Source: an uncultured Pseudomonas sp. (GTDB lineage: Bacteria; Pseudomonadota; Gammaproteobacteria; Pseudomonadales; Pseudomonadaceae). Taken from it: a DNA stretch of 64,000 nucleotides. The DNA lies in NCBI RefSeq assembly GCF_943846705.1, contig NZ_OX044366.1, forward strand, positions 1,240,001-1,304,000, read 5' to 3'. This document shows positions 36,718 through 47,654 of the stretch, piece by piece. Under the pieces are notes generated by a model. The model saw only the letters and a program-made list of their open reading frames with translations, did not search any database and was not told the DNA's origin. The position numbers and the translations under genes were made by a program. The first letter of the stretch is position 1. Each line of letters begins with the position of its first letter.

Positions 36718-36972
36718 ATGACCATTAAAACTACCGCTGCTGGTGCTGCCATCGCGTTTGCTGCTGCTTCGTTGTTTGCTGGCATGACCAGCACCGTCGC
36801 GGTTGCTGAAGAAGCCACGGTGCACTGCTACGGCGTGACATCCTGCAAAGGTCAGAACGACTGCAAAACCGCAGAAAACAGCTGCAAAGGCCAGGCGACT
36901 TGCAAGGGCCAAGGCTTCAAGGCCATGACCCAGGCCGAGTGTGATGCCGCGGGCGGTACTGTCGGCGAGTAA
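36718..36972 (+). CDS. bufA2: BufA2-type periplasmic bufferin (metal-binding RiPP precursor)
   Basis: An 84-residue precursor with a signal peptide ending near AVA (residue 30), then a cysteine-rich peptide with Cys at 37, 43, 49, 56, 62 and 75 in repeated SCKGQ-type units (TSCKGQNDCK, NSCKGQATCKGQGFKAM). This is the bufferin pattern; these peptides have cysteine-derived heterocycles that bind copper in the periplasm. The modifying enzyme (DUF692) and its partner follow directly. Start ATG 36718 after TGAGGGA. Confidence 0.88.
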   Translation: MTIKTTAAGAAIAFAAASLFAGMTSTVAVAEEATVHCYGVTSCKGQNDCKTAENSCKGQATCKGQGFKAMTQAECDAAGGTVGE

Positions 36973-37028
36973 GTGAATCGGGGCGACCGCCACGCGGTTG
37001 CCCCGCATCACCGAGCAAGGAGTCAGCG

Positions 37029-37874
37029 ATGAATGCGCAACACGGCAATCTGGGTTTTGGCCTGGGCCTGCGCAGCACCTATTACCAAGCCATTCTCGAA
37101 CAACGGCCGGCGGTCGACTGGTTCGAAATCGTCTCGGAAAATTACCTGGTGGATGGCGGAAAAGCCCTCTACTTCCTCGATGCCATCGGCGAACACTACC
37201 CGCTGGTGATGCATGGCGTGTCGCTGTCGATTGGCGGCCCGCATGAACTGGACCGCGATTACCTGCGCCGGCTCAAGCACCTGGCTGAGCGGGTGCAACC
37301 GGCGTGGATCTCCGATCACCTGTGCTGGAGCCGTGGCAATGCCCACCAGCTGCACGACCTGCTGCCGCTGCCCTACACCGAAGAAAGTTTGCAGCACGTG
37401 GCGGCGCGGGTGCGCCAGGTGCAGGACGTGATCGAGCGGCCGCTGGTGCTGGAGAACGTCTCCAGCTACCTGCGCTGCGCCGATGACCAATTCAGCGAGT
37501 GGCAGTTTCTCTCGGCCCTCAGCGAACTGAGCGGTTGCGAGCTGCTGCTCGACGTCAATAACGTCTACGTCAGTGCGCGTAACCATGGTTTCGATCCCTG
37601 GGAATTTATCAGCAGCCTGCCCCAGCAGCGTATTCGTCAGCTGCACCTGGCCGGGCACAGCGATTACGGCAGTTACCTGATCGACACCCATGATCAGCCG
37701 GTCAGCGATCCGGTTTGGCAGCTGTATCAGCGCACCCTGCAACACCTCGGGCCGGTGTCGACGCTGCTTGAGCGCGATGATCATTTCCCGGAGTTGGACG
37801 ATCTGCTCGGCGAGCTGAACAAGGCGCGCAATGTCGCCACCGCAGCACTTAAAGGTTCGCCTATATGCGCTTGA
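37029..37874 (+). CDS. bufB: DUF692 MNIO enzyme (BufB-type), modifies the bufferin precursor
   Basis: A 281-residue multinuclear non-heme iron oxidase with a TIM-barrel fold. Family hallmarks: GFGLGLRSTYYQAIL, FEIVSENYLVDGG, HGVSLSIGGPHELD, WISDHLCWS, ENVSSYLRC, LLDVNNVYVSARNHG and LHLAGHSD, with His/Asp/Glu/Asn iron ligands. Such enzymes oxidise cysteines in their peptide substrate, here the product 56 bp upstream. The end overlaps the next gene by 10 bp. Confidence 0.93.
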   Translation: MNAQHGNLGFGLGLRSTYYQAILEQRPAVDWFEIVSENYLVDGGKALYFLDAIGEHYPLVMHGVSLSIGGPHELDRDYLRRLKHLAERVQPAWISDHLCWSRGNAHQLHDLLPLPYTEESLQHVAARVRQVQDVIERPLVLENVSSYLRCADDQFSEWQFLSALSELSGCELLLDVNNVYVSARNHGFDPWEFISSLPQQRIRQLHLAGHSDYGSYLIDTHDQPVSDPVWQLYQRTLQHLGPVSTLLERDDHFPELDDLLGELNKARNVATAALKGSPICA

Positions 37875-38650
37875 GTGACTGGCAGGCTGAGGTGCAAGCC
37901 TACCTACTGAATCCCGCTGCCGAGGCCAATCCGGCGTTACAGGCGAGCCTGCTGGGCAGCGCGGCGCTGAGCGCCGAACAAGGTCTGGCGATTTACCACA
38001 ACGCCTATCGCGCACGGCTGCAGGAGGCCTTGCGCGGTGATTATCCGGCGATACATGGCTGGCTCGGTGATGAAGAGTTCGAGGCCCTGGCGCTGGCCTA
38101 TCTCAACGCGCACCCCTCGCAGCACTTCAGCCTGCGCTGGCTGGGTGCGCAGTTAGCGGACTTTATCGACGGCTATCTGGTGCCGGCCCAAGCGGCACCC
38201 TTGAGTGAGCTGGCACGCCTGGAATGGGCCTTTACTCTGGCCTTCGATGCGCTCGACGGCGTGCCGTTGAGCCTGGCGCAGATGGCCGCATTAGCACCTG
38301 AAGACTGGCCGGGGCTGCAGGTGCGCCTGCTGCCCAGCGTGCAATGGCTGACGTGTCGGCATAACAGCGTGGCGATCTGGCGCGCGTGCAAGGAGCAGAC
38401 GGAGTTCCCCGGTAGCCAGCCGTTGCCTGAGGCGCAAACCTGCCTGGTCTGGCGTGATCAACTGATCACCCGCTATCGCAGCCTGGCCGCGGATGAAGCC
38501 ACTGCCTTGCAGGGCATGACGGCGCACGGCTGGAGCTTCGCCGAGCTGTGTGGCGAGCTGAGTGGGTTGGGCGAGCAGGCCCCTCTGCAAGCCGTGACCT
38601 GGCTGCGCCAATGGCTGAGCGACGGCCTGCTGCAACCTGGGCCTGGATAG
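37865..38650 (+). CDS. bufC: DUF2063 protein (BufC-type), substrate-recognition partner of the MNIO enzyme
   Basis: A 261-residue protein whose N-terminus (LSDWQAEVQAYLLNP ... GLAIYHNAYRARLQEALRGDYPAI) is the DUF2063 signature. These proteins pair with DUF692 enzymes and bind the precursor. ATG 37865 lies inside the end of bufB, so expression is coupled. Third gene of a complete bufA-bufB-bufC set. Confidence 0.92.
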   Translation: MRLSDWQAEVQAYLLNPAAEANPALQASLLGSAALSAEQGLAIYHNAYRARLQEALRGDYPAIHGWLGDEEFEALALAYLNAHPSQHFSLRWLGAQLADFIDGYLVPAQAAPLSELARLEWAFTLAFDALDGVPLSLAQMAALAPEDWPGLQVRLLPSVQWLTCRHNSVAIWRACKEQTEFPGSQPLPEAQTCLVWRDQLITRYRSLAADEATALQGMTAHGWSFAELCGELSGLGEQAPLQAVTWLRQWLSDGLLQPGPG

Positions 38651-38729
38651 CTATTCTCGATGCAAGCGCTAGCCTGAAAAGGGAGGCACTCGAATTACCC
38701 TTTCACTGCCGTGACGAGTGGAGGTTCCT

Positions 38730-39917
38730 ATGCGCGCGTATCTACCGCCGGCTCTGCGTGACCTGCAACTGCCCTTGCGGGTGCGCTTATGGAATGGCTA
38801 CCAACTGGATCTCGGTCCGCAACCGCGAGTCACTCTGGTCATCAACGACCCCAGCCTGATGGCGCAACTGGCCTACCCAAGCCTTGATGTACTAGGCGGC
38901 GCCTACGTTGAGGGTCGGTTGGAGCTGGAAGGTTCGATTATCGACGCCATCGAGTTGGGCGATGCCTTGAGCCAAGCGCTGCTGGGTGATGAGCCGGCCA
39001 GGGCGCTCGCCAGGGCTGCCCATGACAAGGCTAGCGACGCGGAATCCATCCGCTACCACTACGACCTGTCCAATGACTTCTATGCCTTGTGGCTGGATCC
39101 CGAAATGGTCTATTCCTGCGCCTATTTCGAAACCGGCGAGGAATCCCTCGAGCAGGGGCAAACCGCCAAGCTGCGTCATCTGTGCCGTAAGTTACGCCTG
39201 CAAGCGGGGGATAAACTGCTCGATGTTGGCTGCGGCTGGGGTGGTCTGGCGCGTTTCGCCGCCCGTGAATACGGGGCGCAAGTGTTTGGCATTACTCTTA
39301 GCCGGGAGCAACTGCACTGGGCGCGCCAGCGGGTAACCGAGCAGGGCCTGGGCGGGCAGGTGACGCTTGAGTTGCTGGACTACCGTGACCTGCCGCAGGA
39401 CGGTCGTTTCGACAAAGTGGTGAGTGTCGGTATGTTCGAGCATGTCGGTCACGCCAATTTGCCCCTGTATTGCCAGCGCCTGTTTGGCGCGGTGAAGGCG
39501 GGCGGCCTGGTGATGAATCATGGCATTACCGCTAAGCACACCGATGGTCGGCCGGTCGCGCGCGGTGCCGGTGAGTTCATCGGGCGCTACGTATTTCCCA
39601 ATGGCGAGCTTCCACACCTGGCCAGCGTCACCAGCTGCCTTAGCGAGGCCGGCCTGGAAGTGGTCGACGTGGAAAATCTGCGTCTGCACTACGCGCGCAC
39701 CCTGGCGCTGTGGAGTCAGCGCCTGGAGGGGCAGTTAGCGCATGCCGTACAGATAGTGCCGGAGCAGGCCGTGCGCATCTGGCGCTTGTATCTGGCCGGT
39801 TGTGCCTATGGGTTCAGCCATGGCTGGATGGCGTTGCACCAGGTTCTGGCGGTTAAACCCCGTGCCGATGGTGGCCACGACCTGCCCTGGAGCCGTGCCG
39901 ACCTCTACCCTCAGTGA
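38730..39917 (+). CDS. Cyclopropane-fatty-acyl-phospholipid synthase family methyltransferase
   Basis: Uses SAM to cyclopropanate unsaturated acyl chains of membrane lipids. ATG 38730 (395 residues, GGAGG at 38720-38724 in front) is preferred to the GTG at 38718. Motifs: SIRYHYDLSNDFYALWLD, VYSCAYFETGEESLEQGQ, the SAM loop LLDVGCGWGGLARFAA, and VSVGMFEHVGHANLP. Pseudomonads often have two CFA paralogues, so the symbol is left open. Confidence 0.92.
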   Translation: MRAYLPPALRDLQLPLRVRLWNGYQLDLGPQPRVTLVINDPSLMAQLAYPSLDVLGGAYVEGRLELEGSIIDAIELGDALSQALLGDEPARALARAAHDKASDAESIRYHYDLSNDFYALWLDPEMVYSCAYFETGEESLEQGQTAKLRHLCRKLRLQAGDKLLDVGCGWGGLARFAAREYGAQVFGITLSREQLHWARQRVTEQGLGGQVTLELLDYRDLPQDGRFDKVVSVGMFEHVGHANLPLYCQRLFGAVKAGGLVMNHGITAKHTDGRPVARGAGEFIGRYVFPNGELPHLASVTSCLSEAGLEVVDVENLRLHYARTLALWSQRLEGQLAHAVQIVPEQAVRIWRLYLAGCAYGFSHGWMALHQVLAVKPRADGGHDLPWSRADLYPQ

Positions 39918-39993
39918 GCTGCGCCCGCGCCGGCTGAAGTAACCGTTGGCGCGGCTTTGTTACCATGCGGCATTGCCCTGAGCCGAGCTGTGC

Positions 39994-41748
39994 ATGTCTG
40001 CCTTCCTGTTGCGTTACCGCGTTGTGCTGATCGTCCTGCTGATTTTGCTCGGCTTGCTGGCGAGTATCTGGCTGGCTGGGCGCTATGCCGAGCAGCGCGC
40101 CTGGCAGGAGCGCAGCCTTGAGGCGCGCGGGCAGTTGCAGCTGTATGCGCAGTCGATCCATACCCTGGTCGAACGGTTTCGCTCGGTGCCCGAGGTGCTG
40201 GCGCTGGACAGCGATATCAAGTCGCTGTTGCACGCTCCGGATGACAGCCTGCTGCGCGAGAAGCTCAATCAGCGTCTGGAGCAACTCAACGCCGCTGCCG
40301 GCTCCAATGTGCTCTACCTGCTCAACACCCAAGGCGAAACCCTGGTGGCCAGTAACTGGCGTGACTGGAGCAGTTTTGTCGGCAACAACTACGCCTTTCG
40401 GCCGTATTTTCAGGATGCCGTGCGGCGCTCTTCCGGGCGCTATTTTGCGGTGGGCGTGACCACCGGGATTCCGGGTTACTTCCTCTCCCACGCGGTGCGC
40501 GATGAGCACGGCGTGGTGATCGGCGTGCTGGTGGTCAAGCTGGAGCTGGAGGAGTTGCAGCGCGAGTGGGCCGCTCAGCCTGGCGTCCTGCTGGTAGCCG
40601 ACAGTTACTCGGTGGTAATCCTGAGTAACCGCCCAGCCTGGCGCTTTCTCGCCCTCGACGCTTTGAGCGAGCAGGCCCGCGCCGAACTGGTGGAGGTGCG
40701 CAAGTATGCCGAACAGGCGCTGCAACCCTTACCCAGCAAGCTGCGCCGGCAGATCGACAGCGACAGCCAGTGGCGCTGGGTCGATGGCCCGGACGGCCCA
40801 GACGATTACCTCTGGCAGCGACAGGCACTGGACGACGAAGACTGGACATTGCACCTGCTGCACGAACCGAAAAGCCTGGTCAACAGCGTGCGCAGCTACC
40901 GTTTAGCCGCCGCCGGGGTGTGGATGACCCTGGCCTTTCTGTTGCTCTACCTGGCCCAACGGCGCAAAAACCAGCGCCTGCAGGCGGGCATTCGTGAGCG
41001 CCTGGAGCGCGAGGTGGCGCTGCGCACTGCCGAGTTGCGTGAGGCTCAGGACGGCCTGGTGCATGCGGCGAAGATGGCCGCACTGGGGCAGATGTCGGCC
41101 GCCATGGCCCATGAAATCAACCAGCCACTGACCGCCATGCAAATGCAATTGGGCAGCCTGCGCCTGCTGCTCGACAGCGGTCGGCAAGACGATGTGCGTG
41201 AGGGGCTGCAGCGTATCGATAGCCTGTTGCAGCGTATCGCCGGGCTCACCGGGCACTTAAAAACCTTCGCCCGCAAGAGTCCGTCTGGCCTCAGCGAACG
41301 CCTGTGCCTGAGTGAGGTGCTGGAGCAAACCTTGCAGTTGCTGGCGCCGCGCCTACGCAGCGAGCAGGTGCAGTTGCACACTGAGGTCGACAGCACTGCG
41401 CGGGTGCTGGGGGATGCCATTCGCCTGGAGCAGGTGTTGCTCAACCTGCTCAACAATGCCCTGGATGCCATGGCCGGTAGCGAGGTGCGGCAGCTGCATG
41501 TCCGGATCGAGCGGCAGGCTCAGCAGTGTGTGCTGAGCATCGCCGACAGTGGCGGTGGGATTGCCGCCGAGGCGCTGGCGCATGTGTTTGAACCGTTTTT
41601 CACCACCAAGCCGGTTGGCAGCGGCTTGGGTCTGGGCTTGGCGGTGTCCTACGGCATCGTGCGCGAACTCGGCGGCAGCCTGGAGGCGGCCAATACCGAA
41701 CAGGGCGCGGTGTTTACCCTGCGCCTGCCGGCTGCGCCGAATACCTAG
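39994..41748 (+). CDS. DctB-type sensor histidine kinase
   Basis: A 584-residue membrane kinase: transmembrane helix 1 (about 8-28), a periplasmic double-PDC (CACHE) sensor (about 40-290, with YAFRPYFQDAVRRSSGRYFAVGVTTG, typical of DctB), transmembrane helix 2 (about 300-318), a coiled linker, an H-box AAMAHEINQPLTAMQ near 370, and a HATPase domain with LNNALDAM and GSGLGLGLAVSYGIV. The response regulator follows. Ligand class C4-dicarboxylate or related 2-oxoacid is inferred; MifS-like is an alternative. Confidence 0.9.
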   Translation: MSAFLLRYRVVLIVLLILLGLLASIWLAGRYAEQRAWQERSLEARGQLQLYAQSIHTLVERFRSVPEVLALDSDIKSLLHAPDDSLLREKLNQRLEQLNAAAGSNVLYLLNTQGETLVASNWRDWSSFVGNNYAFRPYFQDAVRRSSGRYFAVGVTTGIPGYFLSHAVRDEHGVVIGVLVVKLELEELQREWAAQPGVLLVADSYSVVILSNRPAWRFLALDALSEQARAELVEVRKYAEQALQPLPSKLRRQIDSDSQWRWVDGPDGPDDYLWQRQALDDEDWTLHLLHEPKSLVNSVRSYRLAAAGVWMTLAFLLLYLAQRRKNQRLQAGIRERLEREVALRTAELREAQDGLVHAAKMAALGQMSAAMAHEINQPLTAMQMQLGSLRLLLDSGRQDDVREGLQRIDSLLQRIAGLTGHLKTFARKSPSGLSERLCLSEVLEQTLQLLAPRLRSEQVQLHTEVDSTARVLGDAIRLEQVLLNLLNNALDAMAGSEVRQLHVRIERQAQQCVLSIADSGGGIAAEALAHVFEPFFTTKPVGSGLGLGLAVSYGIVRELGGSLEAANTEQGAVFTLRLPAAPNT

Positions 41749-41761
41749 GCGCCCGTAAAAC

Positions 41762-41935
41762 CGTAGGGTGGGTTAGCGGCGCTGATTAAGTGGTCGTTTA
41801 GCCGCGCGCAATGGTCGTGCGCCGCGTAACCCACCAGACGATGGAGCATGCGACACCGCCGGTGGGTTACGCCCCCCCCCAGGCCAGGTGCATAGTCGGG
41901 CAATCGCGACAGGCGGCTAACCCACCCTACGTGTT
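41762..41935. repeat. GTAGGGTGGGTTAGCGG repeat cluster with C9 tract between kinase and regulator
   Basis: GTAGGGTGGGTTAGCGGCGC starts the element and GGCGGCTAACCCACCCTACG ends it, with internal copies of GTAACCCACC / GGTGGGTTACGC and a run of nine C at 41872-41880. A further degenerate unit reaches 42018. These units fill the whole 297-bp gap (41749-42045); no gene is seen in it. Confidence 0.75.
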
Positions 41936-42045
41936 GTATTGCGATCTGAAGGGTTACGCGCCGCGCCAGGCAGCGGGTTGTATTCAAGTGGGTGGTTTGC
42001 GGTGCTAACCCGCCCTACACTGCCGCCGTTCAAACAGGAGGTGCC

Positions 42046-43398
42046 ATGAGTGCTCAGGTCATAGTCGTCGATGATGAAGCGGCGATCCGCGAAGCGGTTC
42101 AGCAATGGCTGGAGCTGTCCGGTTTCAGCGTGCACAGCTGCGCCACGGCGCAGGCCGCCTTGGCCCTGGTTGATCGCGACTTTGCCGGCATCATCATCAG
42201 CGATGTGCGCATGCCCGGTACCGATGGCTTGCAGCTGCTCGACAGCGTGCTGGAGCGCGACCGCGACTTGCCGGTGATCCTGGTCACCGGCCATGGCGAC
42301 GTGCCGATGGCGGTGCAGGCGCTGCGCCAGGGTGCCTACGACTTTATCGAGAAGCCGTTTACCCCCGAGCGACTGCTCGACAGCGTGCGCCGCGCTCTGG
42401 ATAAACGCCGCCTGGTCTGTGAAAACCGTCAGCTGCGTCAGCAATTCGCCCTCAAGGACCATATCGAGGCGCAGCTGCTCGGCGTCTCCAGGCCGATGGA
42501 AACCCTGCGCCGGCAGATCCTCGAGCTGGCCGGCACCTCGGTGAATATTCTCCTGCGTGGCGACACCGGCAGCGGCAAGGAACGGGTGGCGCGCTGCCTG
42601 CACGATTTCAGTAACCGCGCTGGCAAACCCTTTGTCGCGCTGAACTGCGCGGCGATACCTGAGCACTTGTTTGAAAGCGAGCTGTTCGGCCATGAAAGCG
42701 GCGCTTTTACTGGTGCGCAGGGCAAGCGCATCGGGCGTATCGAGCACGCCGACGGCGGCACGTTGTTTCTCGACGAGGTGGAAAGCCTGCCGCTGGCCCA
42801 GCAGGTCAAACTGCTGCGCGTGTTGCAGGAGAAAACCCTGGAGCGGTTGGGCTCCAACCGCAGCATTCAGGTTGATTTGCGGGTGATCAGTGCGGTCAAG
42901 CCAGACCTGCTCGATGAGGTCAAGGCCGGACGTTTTCGCGAGGATTTATACTACCGCCTGAACGTCGCCAGCCTGCGTATTCCGCCGTTGCGCGAGCGCC
43001 GCGAGGACATTCCGCTGCTGTTCGAACACTTCGCCCATCAGGCGGCGCAACGCCATGGCCGTGAAACCCCGAGCCTGGCACCGGCTGAGTTGAGCCGTTT
43101 GCTGGGGCATGACTGGCCGGGCAATGTGCGCGAGTTGATCAATGCTGCGGAGCGTCACGCCCTTGGTTTGAGTGGCGGCGTGACGCCAGCCGATGACCTG
43201 CCGGTGCAATCCCTGGCTGAGCAGATGGAGGCGTTTGAGGCGCAATGCCTGCACCGCGCCCTGCAACATTGCCAGGGCAATATCGCCGAGGTGATGGCGT
43301 TGCTGCAGCTGCCGCGGCGCACCCTAAACGAGAAGATGCAACGCCACGGCCTGCTGCGCAGCAGCTACCGTCCAGCCGGCAGCAGCGACGACGATTGA
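42046..43398 (+). CDS. DctD-type sigma-54-dependent response regulator
   Basis: ATG 42046 (AGGAGG upstream) gives 450 residues. The receiver domain has the phosphoacceptor Asp53 (IIISDVRMPGTDG). The AAA+ domain shows GDTGSGKE, the sigma-54 contact loop GAFTGA and LFLDEVESL. A Fis-type HTH ends the protein (NIAEVMALLQLPRRTLNEKM). It pairs with the kinase upstream. Two palindromes and a sigma-54 promoter directly downstream make the TRAP operon its likely target. Confidence 0.92.
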   Translation: MSAQVIVVDDEAAIREAVQQWLELSGFSVHSCATAQAALALVDRDFAGIIISDVRMPGTDGLQLLDSVLERDRDLPVILVTGHGDVPMAVQALRQGAYDFIEKPFTPERLLDSVRRALDKRRLVCENRQLRQQFALKDHIEAQLLGVSRPMETLRRQILELAGTSVNILLRGDTGSGKERVARCLHDFSNRAGKPFVALNCAAIPEHLFESELFGHESGAFTGAQGKRIGRIEHADGGTLFLDEVESLPLAQQVKLLRVLQEKTLERLGSNRSIQVDLRVISAVKPDLLDEVKAGRFREDLYYRLNVASLRIPPLRERREDIPLLFEHFAHQAAQRHGRETPSLAPAELSRLLGHDWPGNVRELINAAERHALGLSGGVTPADDLPVQSLAEQMEAFEAQCLHRALQHCQGNIAEVMALLQLPRRTLNEKMQRHGLLRSSYRPAGSSDDD

Positions 43399-43404
43399 TA
43401 CCTA

Positions 43405-43429
43405 GTAGCCCGGATTGCATCCGGGCTAC
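43405..43429. repeat. GTAGCCCGGAT palindrome
   Basis: GTAGCCCGGAT (43405-43415) faces ATCCGGGCTAC (43419-43429), a perfect 11-bp arm repeat common in Pseudomonas intergenic DNA, 6 bp after the regulator stop. A partial GTAGGGTGGG unit follows at 43440. Confidence 0.7.
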
Positions 43430-43468
43430 CAGAGCTATGTAGGGTGGGTCGGGGCGCGATGGCACTCG

Positions 43469-43512
43469 GCGGAATTTCGCTTATCCGGGTTTTTTCAGTG
43501 GCGGATTTCCGC
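43469..43512. promoter_or_regulatory. Two DctD-like upstream activator palindromes
   Basis: GCGGATTTCCGC at 43501-43512 is a perfect GCGGA-TCCGC palindrome, and GCGGAATTTCGC at 43469-43480 is a one-mismatch version, 32 bp apart (three helical turns). The core matches the GCGGAAATCCGC sites described for DctD in rhizobia. They lie about 67 bp before the -24 element. Confidence 0.65.
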
Positions 43513-43578
43513 TGATTACCGCGGGCAGGTTAACCGTGCAGCGCAACGTAACCGCTCTAGCGCGGGCTTTTCTTTCGC

Positions 43579-43594
43579 TGGCACGGCATCTGCT
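43579..43594 (+). promoter_or_regulatory. Sigma-54 (-24/-12) promoter of the TAXI-TRAP operon
   Basis: TGGCACG-GCAT-CTGCT matches the sigma-54 consensus TGGCACG-N4-TTGCW with one change. It follows the activator palindromes and precedes the TRAP binding-protein gene by about 270 bp. Confidence 0.78.
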
Positions 43595-43660
43595 ATAGCT
43601 CTTGTTAGCCAGGCACTCGATTGCTCTGGTAACTAATAAGAAAGACAAGAGGTGACGCCC

Positions 43661-43774
43661 ATGTACTGCCCTGCACCCTCTGCGCGTTTGTCGCGTTCTG
43701 CATCACGTGCCCATCTCTTGTGCGCTCGGCTCCGGTCGTGCGTGAGCCTTCGCTCCCTTTCGTTATTACCCTAG
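43661..43774 (+). CDS. Possible 37-residue leader ORF before the TRAP operon
   Basis: ATG 43661 has an AAGAGGTGA ribosome site at a good distance and opens a 37-codon frame (MYCPAPSARLSRSASRAH...), rich in Ser, Arg, Leu and Cys. It lies between the sigma-54 promoter and the binding-protein gene. It could be a leader peptide or chance; nothing else supports it. Confidence 0.25.
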   Translation: MYCPAPSARLSRSASRAHLLCARLRSCVSLRSLSLLP

Positions 43775-43862
43775 CCCCTGGCGCTGCACCGCCGCCGTGG
43801 TGGCGTGTAGCGTCTACAGTGAAACCTCTGCATAAAGCCATAACAACGACGGAGATTCTTCC

Positions 43863-44816
43863 ATGCGCATGACCAAACGTTTCAGCCTGTTTGCGGCTGC
43901 CGCCGCCTTTACCGCGAGCACTGCGGTACTCGCCGCCCCGACCTTTATCAACGTGCTGACCGGTGGCACCAGCGGTGTCTACTACCCGATTGGCGTGGGC
44001 CTGTCGCAGCTGTACAGCAACGGCATCGAAGGCTCGAAAACCTCGGTGCAGGCGACCAAGGCCTCGGTGGAAAACCTCAACCTGCTGCAAGCCGGCCGTG
44101 GTGAGTTGGCTTTCGCCCTCGGTGATTCGGTCGCCGATGCCTGGAATGGCGTGGAAGACGCCGGCTTCAAGGCTCCACTGAAAAAGCTGCGGGCGATTGC
44201 CGGTACCTACCCGAACTACATCCAGATCGTCGCCAATAAAGAATCCGGCATCACCACCCTGGCTGACCTGAAAGGCAAGCGCATCTCCGTCGGCGCGCCG
44301 AAATCCGGTACCGAACTCAACGCCCGCGCGATCTTCAAGGCTGCCGGCCTGAGCTACGAAGACATGGGTAAGGTCGAGTTTCTGCCGTACGCCGAGTCGG
44401 TCGAGCTGATCAAGAACCGTCAGCTGGATGCCACCCTGCAGTCCTCGGGCCTGGGCATGGCGGCGATTCGTGACCTTGCCGCGACCTTGCCGATCAATTT
44501 CGTGGCCATTCCTGCTGATATCACCGCGAAGATCGACAACGCCGCCTACCAGGCTGCCGCGATCCCGGCTGGCACTTACGACGGTCAGGACAGCGATGTA
44601 CCGACCGTGGCCATCACCAACATCCTGGTCAGCCATGAAGGCGTCTCCGATGAGGTCGCTTACCAGATGACCAAACTGATGTTCGACAACCTTGAGCGCC
44701 TGGGCAATGCCCACTCGGCGGCCAAGGACATCAAGCTGGAAGGTGCTGCGAAGAGCCTGCCGATCCCGTTGCATCCGGGTGCTGAGCGCTTCTACAAGGA
44801 AGTCGGCGCACTGTAA
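43863..44816 (+). CDS. TAXI-family TRAP transporter periplasmic binding protein
   Basis: A 317-residue exported binding protein: signal peptide to about residue 24 (ends AVLAAP), then the TAXI signature TFINVLTGGTSGVYYPIGVGL. Later blocks KGKRISVGAPKSGTELNARAI and the C-terminal ALKLHPGAE-type segment (IPLHPGAERFYKEVG) fit TAXI proteins. It supplies substrate to the fused permease downstream. Ligands of this class include glutamate and 2-oxoglutarate-like acids; the substrate here is not shown by sequence. Confidence 0.92.
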   Translation: MRMTKRFSLFAAAAAFTASTAVLAAPTFINVLTGGTSGVYYPIGVGLSQLYSNGIEGSKTSVQATKASVENLNLLQAGRGELAFALGDSVADAWNGVEDAGFKAPLKKLRAIAGTYPNYIQIVANKESGITTLADLKGKRISVGAPKSGTELNARAIFKAAGLSYEDMGKVEFLPYAESVELIKNRQLDATLQSSGLGMAAIRDLAATLPINFVAIPADITAKIDNAAYQAAAIPAGTYDGQDSDVPTVAITNILVSHEGVSDEVAYQMTKLMFDNLERLGNAHSAAKDIKLEGAAKSLPIPLHPGAERFYKEVGAL

Positions 44817-44837
44817 GGCTGTTGAAGGGTTGGCTGG

Positions 44838-44946
44838 GTAGGATGGGTTGAGCAACGCGATACCCATGCTGCATGGCTTGAGTCTGGAGAGAAGCTTCAA
44901 CACCGTTCGATGGTTACGCCGCTGCGCGGCTAACCCATCCTACCCA
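44838..44946. repeat. GTAGGATGGGTTGAGC repeat between TRAP subunits
   Basis: Starts GTAGGATGGGTTGAGCAACGCGATACCCATGC and ends GGTTACGCCGCTGCGCGGCTAACCCATCCTACC. A full family unit that sits inside the operon, between the binding protein and the permease. Confidence 0.8.
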
Positions 44947-45050
44947 GGCCGCCTATTTTTAGAGCTGCGAATAAAACCGCCGTGCGCGTCACGGCAGGTT
45001 TTGTTGGCGACTTTTGTGCTATCGCCGTTGTAATGAGAGCGTGACCGCCC

Positions 45051-47074
<2,024 letters not shown>

Positions 47075-47078
<4 letters not shown>

Positions 47079-47494
47079 TTGGCTTGTGCCTGGGCTTGGC
47101 TGGCGTGCTGTGGGCAGAAGTGCCCACGCCCGCTTTCACCCTGGCCTGGACACACACCATCGAGAAAATTCGTTGGGAAGAGGATTACCGCGTGATGCCT
47201 GAGGGGCTGTTGCTCGGCGAGGCGCGGATCAAGGGTTCCGGGGCCGGTATGGAGATTCCAGACGGCGCCGAACTGCGCGAGGGCAGCTGGCACTACCAGC
47301 GTCAGCTACCGCCTTTGCAACCACTGCGCTTGGGGCGAACCCCCGAGGCAGGGGATTACCAACTGTGTTTCAACCAGCGTTGTCACTCGATGAGTGAATG
47401 GCTCGGCCCGCCAAAAGCGACCCAGCCGGCGTTGGAACTTTGGAGCTGTGAGCTCAGCTCCCCGGCAGTTGCTGCCGGTCAGGACGACCGCTAA
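47075..47494 (+). CDS. DUF1850 protein associated with TAXI-TRAP transporters
   Basis: ATG 47075 in the ATGA overlap gives a 139-residue protein with a short hydrophobic N-terminus (MIGLCLGLAGVLWAEV) and the DUF1850 segments LAWTHTIEKIRWEEDYRV and LLLGEARIKGSGAGMEIP. DUF1850 genes regularly follow TAXI permeases; the role is unknown. Last gene before a terminator. Confidence 0.9.
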
Positions 47495-47541
47495 AGCGCC
47501 GTTCGCTCCCAAGGCCACAAGCCCTGGTGTGAAAAGAGGAG

Positions 47542-47575
47542 AACCCCCATTTGGCTCAGCCGGTGGGGGTTTTGT
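47542..47575 (+). terminator. Intrinsic terminator after the TRAP operon
   Basis: AACCCCCA (47542-47549) pairs with TGGGGGTT (47564-47571), followed by TTTGTT. Confidence 0.85.
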
Positions 47576-47654
47576 TCATTTGCATGGGCTGTTTTTCGCG
47601 GTGTTGCCGTCAACAACTCATGCGCCATAGGCCTGTCTCAGCGTGCTGAGGTGC

